Shown here: positions 37,103-45,754 of the stretch, one piece after another | Layout of the letters: each line of letters starts with the position of its first letter | How positions within the stretch are numbered: the first letter of the stretch is position 1 | NCBI GenBank assembly: GCA_903838055.1 | Contig: CAILWV010000016.1 | Span: 27,252-91,251, forward strand | Length of the DNA stretch: 64,000 bases | Origin: an uncultured Bacteroidota bacterium | GTDB taxonomy: Bacteria > Bacteroidota > Bacteroidia > Flavobacteriales > Flavobacteriaceae | Reading direction: 5' to 3' | Notes under the pieces: model-generated | Database searches by the model: none | What the model saw: only the letters and a program-made list of their open reading frames with translations | Told to the model about the DNA's origin: nothing | Made by a program: the position numbers and the translations under genes

Positions 37103-38236
37103 TTACCTAATTTTATTCTGAATTTCATTTAAAATAAAAATGTAATCTTCTTGATTTTTGACAAAATCTCTTTCAGAAACATCTATAATTAAAACGTTCA
37201 AATCATTTTGGGTTTTAATATAATCTAAGTAACCATTATTGATTTTTTCCAAATAGGAAGCTGGAATTTCTTGCTCGTAATTTCTCCCTCTTCGTTTAAT
37301 ATTTTGAAGTAATCGCTCTGTATTTTGATATAAATAAATATACAAATCGGGTTTAGGCATCTCTTTATAGATGATATCGAAAAGTGTTTTGTATAAACGG
37401 AATTCATCTTCTGCTAGAGTAACTTTAGCAAAAATAAGAGACTTAAAAATATGGTAGTCAGCAACAATGAAATCTTTAAACAGATCAAATTGTGCTAAAT
37501 CATCTGAGATTTGTTGGTATCTATCCGCCAAGAAAGACATCTCTAATGGGAAAGCGTAGCGATTTTGATCTTTATAAAATTTTGGCAAAAAAGGATTATC
37601 TGCAAAACGTTCTAACACTGTTTTAGCATTAAAATCATCCGCAATTTTATACACTAAAGTGGTTTTCCCAGCTCCAATATTACCTTCAACAGCTATATAA
37701 TTAAAATTTTCTAACTTTATTTTAGATAAAGGAGCCGATAATGATGCTATTTTTTTACATGCTCCTTTATCGGTACAATTATTTATTAATTCTGAAATAG
37801 TAACATTTAATAGTGGATGCATCCAATCGGAAACAACTTCTACCAAAGGTAACAACACAAAAAGTCGGTCTTGTAAATGTTTATGTGGAACTTGAAGAAC
37901 ATCTGTTTGTACAGACACATCTCCATAAGAAACAATATCAATATCAATAATTCTTGGTTGGTACAAGGTGCTTTCGGTTCTTATTCTCCCTAATTTTTTT
38001 TCAACCTTAAGGATTTTCTTTAATATCTTAATTGCACTACTATTAGTATTCAAAATTACTATGCAATTATAGAATGAATCACTATCAAAACCCCATGAAT
38101 CCGATTCATATAAAGAAGAAACTGACACCACAGTACCCACTTCTTGGTGCAATAAAGCGATAGCAGTTTCAATGTTATCATGACGATTACCTTGATTACT
38201 GCCTAAAGAAAGTATTACTTGTTGCTGCTTATTCAT
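37103..38236 (-). CDS. folK: fusion of FolK (HPPK) and deoxynucleoside kinase
   Basis: A 377-residue two-domain protein. Residues about 4-155 are 6-hydroxymethyl-7,8-dihydropterin pyrophosphokinase (LSLGSNQGNRHDNIETAI, YQPRIIDIDIVSYG, QVPHKHLQDRLFVLLPL). Residues about 175-377 are a deoxynucleoside kinase (P-loop EGNIGAGKTTL at 185-195, LERFADNPFLPKFY, LADRYQQ, KRRGRNYEQ lid). It thus joins folate synthesis and deoxynucleotide salvage in one chain, a fusion known in Flavobacteriia. The start is the ATG at 38236; the longer frame begins at a TTG. Confidence 0.93.
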   Translation of the reverse strand: MNKQQQVILSLGSNQGNRHDNIETAIALLHQEVGTVVSVSSLYESDSWGFDSDSFYNCIVILNTNSSAIKILKKILKVEKKLGRIRTESTLYQPRIIDIDIVSYGDVSVQTDVLQVPHKHLQDRLFVLLPLVEVVSDWMHPLLNVTISELINNCTDKGACKKIASLSAPLSKIKLENFNYIAVEGNIGAGKTTLVYKIADDFNAKTVLERFADNPFLPKFYKDQNRYAFPLEMSFLADRYQQISDDLAQFDLFKDFIVADYHIFKSLIFAKVTLAEDEFRLYKTLFDIIYKEMPKPDLYIYLYQNTERLLQNIKRRGRNYEQEIPASYLEKINNGYLDYIKTQNDLNVLIIDVSERDFVKNQEDYIFILNEIQNKIR

Positions 38237-38273
38237 ATTTGGCAAAATAACTAAAAGAAATTCATAATTAAAG

Positions 38274-38281
38274 TATATTTG
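38274..38281 (+). promoter_or_regulatory. -7 box upstream of sppA
   Basis: TATATTTG, an exact TAnnTTTG. It lies 92 nt before the chosen sppA ATG, so the leader would be about 85 nt. It coincides with the first codon of the longest reading frame, which argues against that longer start. Confidence 0.45.
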
Positions 38282-38373
38282 TGCTTTCTGTTGATAACTA
38301 TTTTATTTTAAGAAAAAGGAAATTTTGTAACAAAATAAAATTTATAACTACTAATAAAAGAAAATTAAATACT

Positions 38374-40131
38374 ATGAAATTTTTAGGTAATGTATTAGCA
38401 ACCATTGTTGGATTGTTTGTGTTTTTTATGATTTGTTTTTTTGGCTTACTTCTTATAGGTGCCTTATTTAGCGGTGGAGAAGAAAAAGTAACAGTAAAAA
38501 ATAACTCTGTTATTGAATTGGATTTATCTAAAATTAAATACGATTATGCTGGAAAAGTTAACTTTAAGGATTTTGATTACTTCAATGCCGATCATGATGG
38601 ATTATCGGATGTATTAAAAGCTATTGAATATGCTAAAAGCGATAGTAACATAAAAGGAATCTCTATATTAAATGATGTTTCCGATTTAGGAATAGCACAA
38701 ACAAAAGCACTTCGAGATCAATTGGAAGACTTTAAAAAATCCGGAAAATTTGTCTATTCGTATTCCGATGCTTATTCCCAAAAAGAATACTATTTAAATT
38801 CGGTTGCCGACTGTATTTATATAAATCCAATAGGAGAACTTGACTTTAAAGGACTATCTGCTGAAATCATGTTTTATAAAGATTTAGAAGAAAAATCTGG
38901 ATTGAAAATGGAAGTTATCCGACACGGTAAATACAAAAGTGCCGTTGAGCCATTTCTAGAAAATAAAATGAGTGATGCTAATAGAGAACAAACTACTCAG
39001 TTATTAAATTCTATTTGGGGTTCAGTTATTACAGATATCGCAAAAAGCAGAAAAATATCTACCGTTCGTTTGAACCAAATTGCAGATGGATTATTAGCAA
39101 GAACACCTGAAATGGCAAAAGCTGAAAGACTTGTAGATAAAATTGCCTACGAAGATGTTTATCATAATGACATAAGAAAAGCCTTAAAGGTTAATAATGA
39201 CGAGGATTACAATAAAGTTTCTATAGCAGATTATGCTGAAGATGTAGCTACTTCAAATATTGATTTAACGTCCAATGATGTAATTGCAGTTATCTATGCG
39301 CAAGGCGAAATTGGAAGTGGCGAGGGCGATGTAAATGAAATTGGAGAAGGTTCTATGCGACGATCTTTACAAGAAGCGAGAAAAAATAATGATGTAAAAG
39401 CGGTTGTATTGCGAATTAATAGTCCGGGTGGAAATGCATTAACTTCTGAATTAATTTGGAGAGAAATTGAATTAACTAAAAAAGTGAAGCCAGTAGTTGT
39501 TTCTATGGGAGATTATGCTGCATCAGGAGGTTATTATATTGCTTGTAATGCAAATAAAATTTATGCAGAGGCCAATACAATTACGGGATCCATAGGCGTA
39601 TTTGGAATTTTACCAAATTTTACTGAAGCAGTGAAAAAAATAGGAATTAATGTTGAACAAGTAAAAACCAATCCGAATGCTTCGGAATATAGCCCATTTA
39701 AACCTTTAGATGATAACTACAGGGCATTTGCACAAGAAGGAGTAGAAAAAATTTATGGGGTCTTTGTAAAACGTGTTGCTGACGGAAGAAAATTAACCAC
39801 TACCCAAGTGGATGCCATTGGACAAGGAAGAGTTTGGAGTGGACAAGATGCCTTAAAAATTGGTTTAGTAGACAAAATTGGCGGCATGGATGAAGCAATT
39901 AAAGAAGCTGCCAAACTAGGAAAAACTACTAAATATCGTACCCAAGATTTTCCTGAATACGATAAAGAATTTGGGGATATTTTATCTAAATTTGGTTTAG
40001 CACAAAGTAAAGAAAGTATTATAAAAGAAACTGTTGGTGAACAAAATTTTGAAATTTTGAAACATATAAAACAATTGACTTCTCAAAAAGGAGTTCAAGC
40101 ACGAATGGCATACGAATTGAAAATAAAATAA
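38374..40131 (+). CDS. sppA: signal peptide peptidase SppA (67K type)
   Basis: A 585-residue S49 serine protease with an N-terminal membrane anchor (ATIVGLFVFFMICFFGLLLIGALF). It degrades cleaved signal peptides in the membrane. The duplicated 67K architecture is present: the general-base Lys in RHGKYKSAVEPF (first half) and the nucleophile Ser in GDYAASGGYYIA (second half), plus TGSIGVFGILPNF. The start is the ATG at 38374; a longer frame from 38281 would put 31 Lys/Asn-rich residues before the anchor and overlap the promoter. It has its own terminator. Confidence 0.95.
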   Translation: MKFLGNVLATIVGLFVFFMICFFGLLLIGALFSGGEEKVTVKNNSVIELDLSKIKYDYAGKVNFKDFDYFNADHDGLSDVLKAIEYAKSDSNIKGISILNDVSDLGIAQTKALRDQLEDFKKSGKFVYSYSDAYSQKEYYLNSVADCIYINPIGELDFKGLSAEIMFYKDLEEKSGLKMEVIRHGKYKSAVEPFLENKMSDANREQTTQLLNSIWGSVITDIAKSRKISTVRLNQIADGLLARTPEMAKAERLVDKIAYEDVYHNDIRKALKVNNDEDYNKVSIADYAEDVATSNIDLTSNDVIAVIYAQGEIGSGEGDVNEIGEGSMRRSLQEARKNNDVKAVVLRINSPGGNALTSELIWREIELTKKVKPVVVSMGDYAASGGYYIACNANKIYAEANTITGSIGVFGILPNFTEAVKKIGINVEQVKTNPNASEYSPFKPLDDNYRAFAQEGVEKIYGVFVKRVADGRKLTTTQVDAIGQGRVWSGQDALKIGLVDKIGGMDEAIKEAAKLGKTTKYRTQDFPEYDKEFGDILSKFGLAQSKESIIKETVGEQNFEILKHIKQLTSQKGVQARMAYELKIK

Positions 40132-40153
40132 TACCAATTATCCAATAATTTAT

Positions 40154-40186
40154 AATCCGTTTTATTCTAAATAAAACGGATTTTTT
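40154..40186 (+). terminator. rho-independent terminator of sppA
   Basis: A 13-bp perfect stem AATCCGTTTTATT (40154-40166) / AATAAAACGGATT (40170-40182) with a 3-nt loop and a T tail. It starts 22 nt after the sppA stop. Confidence 0.88.
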
Positions 40187-40311
40187 ATTGTAAGAATTGT
40201 CTTATACATCGGTATATAACACAATCTTAACTAAAATTGAGTTTAATATATATAATTTTACAGAACGAAATAGGCAAGGTTTTTGTATAAAAAAAATAAA
40301 ATATAGAAGTT

Positions 40312-42873
40312 ATGGTAAAGAAAATTTTAAAAATTAGTGGTATAGTTTTGTTAGTGTTATTGGTAGCCGCATTTGCTATTCCGTATTTCTTTAAAGATCA
40401 AATAAAAGCTAAAATCGCCCAAGCAATTAATGAAAGTGTAGATGCTAAAGTAGCGTTTACTGATGCTGATTTAAGTTTATTTAAAGGTTTTCCAAAAGCT
40501 ACTATTTCAATTGAAAAATTATCCATTATTAATAAAGCTCCCTTTGCAGGAGATACGTTAGTTGCATTTGATGAACTAAATTTAAAAATGTCGGTTATGG
40601 AACTATTTAATAGTGACAAAGACCCTATGAACATAGAGGGAGTTTCCTCTAAAAACGGATTAATCAATATCATTTTTAATAAAGACGGCATTGGAAATTT
40701 TGATATTGCTCTAAAAAACAAACAACAACAAGATAAAGGAAAAAGCAAACCGCTTGCCTTAAAAATAAAAAACTACGAAGTTGAAAATTTTAAATTTAAA
40801 TTTACAAATGAGGCTACTAAAATAAAAATGGTTTTAGATAGCATTAACCATTCTGGCTCTGGAGATTTTACTAATAATATTTTAGATTTAGATACTAAAA
40901 CTACAGCTAAAATTTCGATGAGTATGGATAAAATGAATTACATGAGCAATGTAAAGGTTTCGTTAGAAGCTGTTTTGGGAATTGATATGGACAAAAGTAA
41001 ATATACCTTCAAACAAAACAAAGCAAAAATTAATGACTTGGCTTTAGAATTTGATGGATTTATTCAAATGATTCCTGAAGGACAGCAATACGATTTGAAA
41101 TTTAAAACACCAACATCCTCTTTTAAAAACTTCTTAGGGTTAATTCCTGCTGCTTATAGAAGCAACATTGAAAACGTAAAAACTTCGGGAGATTTTACAG
41201 TGGGTGGTTTTGCCAAAGGATTGCTTTCGGACACTTCTGTTCCAAAATTCAATATCGCAATAGCTTCTAATAATGCTTCATTTCAATATCCTAATTTGCC
41301 TAAAGAAGTTAAAAATATTATCATCGACACTAAAATAATCAACGAAACTGGTGTAATGAACGACACTTATGTAAATTTAGAAAAACTATCCTTCTCAATT
41401 GACCAAGATGTTTTTAATGCAAAAGCTACCGTGAAAAATGTCGCAACCAATGCCCTAGTTGATGCTTCCTTGAAAGGAACTATCAACCTGGGGAATTTTT
41501 CGAAAGCCTATCCTATAAAATTAGACAAACCACTATCCGGAATTTTGAAAGCAGATGTAACTACAAAATTTGATATGGCATCGGTAGAAAAAAGCGACTA
41601 TCAAAAAATTAATAATGCAGGATCTATAAGCATAACAGGTTTTAAATATGTTGATGAAACTGGAAAAGCAATGACCATTAGTAGTGCAATGGTTCAATTT
41701 AACCCGAGCCGAGTGAATTTACAAGAATTTAAAGCTACTACCGGAAAAAGCGATATCAGTGCAACAGGAACTCTTGACAATTTCTATGGCTTTTTGTTTA
41801 GAAAACAAGAATTAAAAGGTAATTTCAATATGGTTTCCAATCAAATTGCGGTTTCCGATTTTATGTCGTCTACTCCATCAAATTCAGATGTAAAAGCTCC
41901 AGCAACTGCAATGAAAATTCCAGCATTTTTAAATTGTTCCCTTACTGCAAAAGCGAACACAGTACTTTATGACAATTTAATATTAAAAGATTGTTCAGGA
42001 AAATTAATAGTTAAAGACCAAGCGGTTACTTTAGATAATGTAAAAACAAGCATCTTCGGAGGGCAAATTGGAATGAACGGAACAGTGTCAACTAAAGAAA
42101 AAACGTCTAAATACACTATGCACCTAGGGTTTGATAAATTAGACATTACGCAAACTTTCACCCAATTGGAAATGTTTAAAAAAATTGCTCCAATTGCAGG
42201 GGTTATTACCGGTAAAATAAACTCTACTATTAACCTTTCTGGAAATTTAAACGATAAAGAAATGACGCCTGATTTAAAAACTCTTTCGGGAGATTTAATT
42301 GGGCAACTTGCAGGAACTACTATCAATCCGAGCAATTCTAATGTACTTTCAACTATCAGTCAAAATGTAAAATTTATCGATTTGAAAAAATTGAATTTGA
42401 ACGATGTAAAAATGGCATTAGCATTTAAAGACGGTAAAGTAACCGTAAAACCATTTGATATTAAATACCAAGACATGAGAGTTACTGTAGATGGGACTCA
42501 TGGCTTTGATCAATTAATGAATTATAATTTAAAATTTGATGTTCCAGCTAAGTATTTAGGAGCCGATGCTACTGCTTTATTAGCAAAATTATCGCCAAGT
42601 GATGTTGCAAAATTGGATAATATTCCTATTAATGCAATAGTTACAGGTAGTTTTTCAAAACCAAAAGTAAGTACTGATATTAAATCAGCAACTACTAGTT
42701 TAATGACAAGTTTAGCCAAACAACAAAAGCAAAAATTAATCAATAAAGGAACAAGTGCACTTGAGGATTTAATAAATAAAAACACAAAATCAGGAGATAC
42801 AACTAAAACTAAAAAAGTAGTTAATCAAGCTAAAGATTTGCTTAATGGATTGTTTAAAAAGAAAACACCTTAA
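40312..42873 (+). CDS. AsmA-family protein
   Basis: An 853-residue protein with an N-terminal membrane anchor (ISGIVLLVLLVAAFAIPYFF, about 9-28) and a large beta-rich periplasmic region. The AsmA signatures are at the N-terminus (AKIAQAINESVDAKVAFTDADLSLFKGFPKATISIEKLSI) and C-terminus (KFDVPAKYLGADATALLAKL, IPINAIVTGSFSKPKVSTD). The AsmA family is thought to form lipid-transfer bridges between inner and outer membranes. The stop codon is followed at once by the inverted repeat of the GIY-YIG unit. Its own terminator is not visible and may have been displaced by that element. Confidence 0.9.
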   Translation: MVKKILKISGIVLLVLLVAAFAIPYFFKDQIKAKIAQAINESVDAKVAFTDADLSLFKGFPKATISIEKLSIINKAPFAGDTLVAFDELNLKMSVMELFNSDKDPMNIEGVSSKNGLINIIFNKDGIGNFDIALKNKQQQDKGKSKPLALKIKNYEVENFKFKFTNEATKIKMVLDSINHSGSGDFTNNILDLDTKTTAKISMSMDKMNYMSNVKVSLEAVLGIDMDKSKYTFKQNKAKINDLALEFDGFIQMIPEGQQYDLKFKTPTSSFKNFLGLIPAAYRSNIENVKTSGDFTVGGFAKGLLSDTSVPKFNIAIASNNASFQYPNLPKEVKNIIIDTKIINETGVMNDTYVNLEKLSFSIDQDVFNAKATVKNVATNALVDASLKGTINLGNFSKAYPIKLDKPLSGILKADVTTKFDMASVEKSDYQKINNAGSISITGFKYVDETGKAMTISSAMVQFNPSRVNLQEFKATTGKSDISATGTLDNFYGFLFRKQELKGNFNMVSNQIAVSDFMSSTPSNSDVKAPATAMKIPAFLNCSLTAKANTVLYDNLILKDCSGKLIVKDQAVTLDNVKTSIFGGQIGMNGTVSTKEKTSKYTMHLGFDKLDITQTFTQLEMFKKIAPIAGVITGKINSTINLSGNLNDKEMTPDLKTLSGDLIGQLAGTTINPSNSNVLSTISQNVKFIDLKKLNLNDVKMALAFKDGKVTVKPFDIKYQDMRVTVDGTHGFDQLMNYNLKFDVPAKYLGADATALLAKLSPSDVAKLDNIPINAIVTGSFSKPKVSTDIKSATTSLMTSLAKQQKQKLINKGTSALEDLINKNTKSGDTTKTKKVVNQAKDLLNGLFKKKTP

Positions 42874-42903
42874 GTCATTGCGAGGAACGAAGTAATCTCA
42901 TAA
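42874..42903. repeat. left terminal inverted repeat of GIY-YIG unit
   Basis: A 30-bp sequence opening GTCATTGCGAGGAACGAAG and ending AATCTCATAA, beginning on the base after the AsmA stop. It matches the reverse complement of 43214-43243 at 28 of 30 positions. It contains a small palindrome ATTGC-N10-GTAAT (one G-T pair). Confidence 0.92.
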
Positions 42904-42906
42904 AGC

Positions 42907-43212
42907 ATGAAACCTGGATTTATTTATATAGTAACCAATAAGTATAATAACACCTATTATGTCGGAGTTACTTCAAATTTGCCAAAAAGAATTTTGGAGC
43001 ATAAAGAGAAGAGAAATGAAAATTCATTTTCTGCAAGATATAATCTCAATAAATTAGTTTATTACGAGCAATTTCAAATGATAGGTGATGCAATTGCTCG
43101 TGAAAAACAATTAAAAGCAGGTTCAAGAGCCAAAAAAACTGATTTGATTCAAGGTTTAAATCCAAATTGGGATGATTTATATGATGAAATAATAGATATA
43201 ATGTCGATTTAA
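42907..43212 (+). CDS. GIY-YIG nuclease family protein
   Basis: A 101-residue single-domain protein of the UvrC-N/YhbQ-like GIY-YIG type. The first strand FIYIVTN (5-11), second YYVGVTS (17-23), the Arg in LPKRILEHK (Arg28), the metal-binding Glu in AREKQLK (Glu66) and the terminal LNPNWDDLYDEI are all in place, so it should be catalytically competent. Stand-alone members of this length are common in Bacteroidota and have no assigned role. It is flanked within 1-3 nt by inverted repeats on both sides. The start ATG at 42907 gives the standard N-terminus MKPGFIYIVTN. Confidence 0.93.
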   Translation: MKPGFIYIVTNKYNNTYYVGVTSNLPKRILEHKEKRNENSFSARYNLNKLVYYEQFQMIGDAIAREKQLKAGSRAKKTDLIQGLNPNWDDLYDEIIDIMSI

Positions 43213-43213
43213 A

Positions 43214-43243
43214 TTATGAGATTGCTTCGTGCCTCGCAATGAC
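43214..43243. repeat. right terminal inverted repeat of GIY-YIG unit
   Basis: A 30-bp sequence opening TTATGAGATTGCTTCG and ending CTCGCAATGAC, 1 nt after the GIY-YIG stop. Read on the minus strand it is GTCATTGCGAGGCACGAAG followed by CAATCTCATAA. It contains the perfect palindrome ATTGC-N10-GCAAT. It lies 10 nt from the convergent DUF2797 stop. Confidence 0.92.
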
Positions 43244-43253
43244 ACAATCCCAA

Positions 43254-44048
43254 CTACAAACTAATCTTCACTACATACCCTTCAAATGTTCGAACATTAA
43301 AAACCGTTCCGTCTTGAAAGATTAAATATTGACCTTTTATTCCGAGTAATTTTCCTGAAAAATTAGGGGATTTTTCCAAACTCAAACTAGTTACTTTCTT
43401 TGGATATTCTAACACCGGAAAATGCAAATTGTATAAATCTTCTTTTTCGGGATGAAAATATTCTTGTACTTCTTTAGGAATAACATACTGTAAACTAGCG
43501 CGTTCTTTAATTAAATCGGTTTCTGGAAAATCATTTTTTAGCATCTTTTGCCAATTTGTTTTATCAGCAAAATGACTTTTTAAGGCAACTTCGGTAATTC
43601 CTGCTAAGTATCTATTTGGAACCTCAACTATTGGAATGGCTTGCACCGCACCTTGGTCTATCCATCGTGTTGGCACTTGAGTTTTTCGGGTTACTCCGAC
43701 TTTTACTTCACTTGTTAATGCTAAATAAACAATATGCGGTTGGAGTTGTACGTTCTTTTCATAATCTAAATCTCGATCTTCTATATCTAAATGTGCAGTA
43801 CTCAATTCGGGTTTCATTATCCATTCTCCTGCCGATGGACTACTCATAAAACAATCATAACAAAAACCTTGTCGGAAAATTTTCTTCTCTTTACCACAAT
43901 GCAAACATTGGTATCCTACAAAATTAATCTCTAGGGTTTTATTCAACAACTGATTCAAATTCAAAAAATTGTTTTCAAAAACCAAATAATATTGAATTGG
44001 ATTTGAATATTCAGTTTGCATTTTGGTTAGTACCCCTTCGTAAATCAT
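43254..44048 (-). CDS. DUF2797 domain-containing protein
   Basis: A 264-residue cytoplasmic protein with two CxxC pairs (CLHCGKEKKIFRQGFCYDC, about residues 49-67) forming a likely zinc knuckle, then HIVYLALTSEVKVGVTRKTQVPTRWIDQGAVQAI, the conserved DUF2797 core. The pattern VYLA ... VKVGVTR ... RW resembles the two strands and the Arg of a GIY-YIG fold, but this is my reading. Function unknown; the zinc site suggests nucleic acid contact. It is typically next to GH3 in Flavobacteriia, as here (divergent). Confidence 0.87.
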   Translation of the reverse strand: MIYEGVLTKMQTEYSNPIQYYLVFENNFLNLNQLLNKTLEINFVGYQCLHCGKEKKIFRQGFCYDCFMSSPSAGEWIMKPELSTAHLDIEDRDLDYEKNVQLQPHIVYLALTSEVKVGVTRKTQVPTRWIDQGAVQAIPIVEVPNRYLAGITEVALKSHFADKTNWQKMLKNDFPETDLIKERASLQYVIPKEVQEYFHPEKEDLYNLHFPVLEYPKKVTSLSLEKSPNFSGKLLGIKGQYLIFQDGTVFNVRTFEGYVVKISL

Positions 44049-44093
44049 TTTTTAAAGTTTCAAGTTAAAAGTTTAAATTTCAACAAAATTTGT

Positions 44094-44101
44094 TATTTTT
44101 G
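44094..44101 (+). promoter_or_regulatory. -7 box upstream of GH3 gene
   Basis: TATTTTTG, matching TAnnTTTG, 49 nt upstream of the GH3 ATG. The 14-bp tandem duplication at 44116-44143 would lie in the leader. Confidence 0.4.
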
Positions 44102-44115
44102 GTAAAGTTAGAAAT

Positions 44116-44143
44116 CATAATTCGTAATTCATAATTCGTAATT
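44116..44143. repeat. 14-bp perfect tandem duplication
   Basis: CATAATTCGTAATT occurs twice in a row (44116-44129 and 44130-44143), just before the GH3 start. AT-rich slippage repeat in the DUF2797/GH3 divergent spacer. Confidence 0.8.
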
Positions 44144-44150
44144 CTAAAAA

Positions 44151-45659
44151 ATGCCTTTTCCAATAATCAATTCTATCGCATCTTGGGTTTTAAAACAACG
44201 CATCCACCAGATTGAGTTGTTTTTGAAATATCCTAATGAAGTGCAAGAAGAATTATTATTAAACCTGGTTAGATTATCCGAAGATACGATTATTGGAAAG
44301 CAATACGATTTTCAATCCATAAGAAATTACCAAACTTTCACGGAACGTGTTCCTGTTTCTACTTATGAAGAATTGGAACCGCTTATTGAGCGTACCCGAA
44401 CAGGGGAACAAAATGTTTTTTGGCACGAATCCATAAAATGGTTTGCTAAATCTAGCGGCACGACAAATGCTAAAAGTAAGTTCATACCGGTAAGTGAAAG
44501 TGCTCTTGGAGATTGTCATTACAAAGGTAGCAAGGATTTGTTGTGTATGTATTTGAATAATAATGAAAACTCCGAAATGTTTTTAGGCAAAAGTTTACGA
44601 CTTGGAGGAAGTTCTCAGATTTATGAAAATAACAATTCTTCGTTTGGGGATCTATCGGCAATATTAATTGAAAATATGCCAATGTGGGCCGAATTTAGCA
44701 GTACCCCAAGCAACAAAGTTTCCTTAATGAGTGAGTGGGAAAGCAAACTTACAGCCATTATTAACGAAACTAAAACCGAAAATGTTACCAGTTTTGCCGG
44801 TGTTCCTTCTTGGATGTTAGTTCTGCTAAACCGAATTCTATCTGAAACAAATAATTCCAATCTTTTGGAACTTTGGCCTAATCTAGAAGTCTATTTTCAC
44901 GGCGGAGTAAATTTTGAAACTTACAGAGAACAATACCAAAAAATTCTACCAAATAATGATTTTAAATATTACGAAATCTACAATGCATCCGAGGGATTTT
45001 TCGCTATTCAGGATTTGAATTATTCCAATGATTTATTATTGATGTTGGATTATGGAATTTTTTATGAATTCATTCCGATGGATACTTTTGGAACAACTAA
45101 TCAAAAGGTAATTCCTTTATCGGAGGTTGAATTATTTAAAAATTATGCTATCGTAATTACCACAAATTCTGGTTTGTGGCGTTATTTAATTGGAGACACC
45201 GTTAGATTTACCTCTTTAAATCCGTTCCGAATTAGAGTTACAGGAAGAACAAAACACCATATCAATGTATTTGGTGAAGAATTAATGGTAGAAAATACCG
45301 ATCAAGCAATTGCTAAAACCTGCTCACAATTGAACTGCGAAGTAAAAGATTATACTGTTGCCCCTATTTTTATGAAAAATAAAGAAAAAGGATCGCATGA
45401 ATGGATGGTAGAATTTAAAAAAGCACCCGAAGATATCTTACTGTTTCAAAAAATACTAGACGAAACACTACAAACTGTCAACTCCGACTATGAAGCTAAG
45501 CGTTATAACAATATGACTTTAAATCAATTAAAGTTAAATGTAGCTCGTGAAAATTTATTTTATGATTGGTTAAAAGAAAATGACAAACTTGGTGGACAAC
45601 ATAAAATACCAAGATTATCTAACCAAAGAGATTATTTGGAGCAGTTGAAAAATATGTAA
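44151..45659 (+). CDS. GH3 auxin-responsive promoter family (acyl-adenylating) protein
   Basis: A 502-residue member of the ANL adenylating superfamily related to plant GH3 acyl-acid amido synthetases. The ATP-binding motif is KSSGTTNAKSKFIPVS (about residues 103-118), with YNASEGFFAIQD as the A4-like motif and GLWRYLIGDTVRFTSLNPFRIRVTGRTKHHINVFGEEL as the A7/A8 region. In plants such enzymes join amino acids to auxin or jasmonate; the bacterial substrate is unknown. The N-terminal helical region is intact. It is divergent from DUF2797. Confidence 0.92.
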   Translation: MPFPIINSIASWVLKQRIHQIELFLKYPNEVQEELLLNLVRLSEDTIIGKQYDFQSIRNYQTFTERVPVSTYEELEPLIERTRTGEQNVFWHESIKWFAKSSGTTNAKSKFIPVSESALGDCHYKGSKDLLCMYLNNNENSEMFLGKSLRLGGSSQIYENNNSSFGDLSAILIENMPMWAEFSSTPSNKVSLMSEWESKLTAIINETKTENVTSFAGVPSWMLVLLNRILSETNNSNLLELWPNLEVYFHGGVNFETYREQYQKILPNNDFKYYEIYNASEGFFAIQDLNYSNDLLLMLDYGIFYEFIPMDTFGTTNQKVIPLSEVELFKNYAIVITTNSGLWRYLIGDTVRFTSLNPFRIRVTGRTKHHINVFGEELMVENTDQAIAKTCSQLNCEVKDYTVAPIFMKNKEKGSHEWMVEFKKAPEDILLFQKILDETLQTVNSDYEAKRYNNMTLNQLKLNVARENLFYDWLKENDKLGGQHKIPRLSNQRDYLEQLKNM

Positions 45660-45729
45660 ATGTTTAATTAAATATTACTACCAGAAACATATTCTATTAT
45701 TTTTTTATTCTAAAAATTAAGAATAATGC

Positions 45730-45737
45730 TACATTTG
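45730..45737 (+). promoter_or_regulatory. -7 box of kelch/winged-helix gene
   Basis: TACATTTG, an exact TAnnTTTG, 17 nt before the ATG at 45755. Confidence 0.5.
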
Positions 45738-45754
45738 TGTAAAACACAATACCC

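Larger units (their letters stand above)
42874..43243 (+). mobile_element. 370-bp GIY-YIG nuclease unit bounded by 30-bp inverted repeats
   Basis: Left repeat 42874-42903, gene 42907-43212, right repeat 43214-43243, leaving only 3 nt and 1 nt between the gene and the repeats. The repeats are inverted copies with two mismatches. No target-site duplication is apparent. The tight packing, the nuclease gene and the REP-like hairpins in the ends suggest a minimal mobile or self-propagating element, by analogy with REP/RAYT systems. Mobility is inferred, not shown. Confidence 0.6.
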
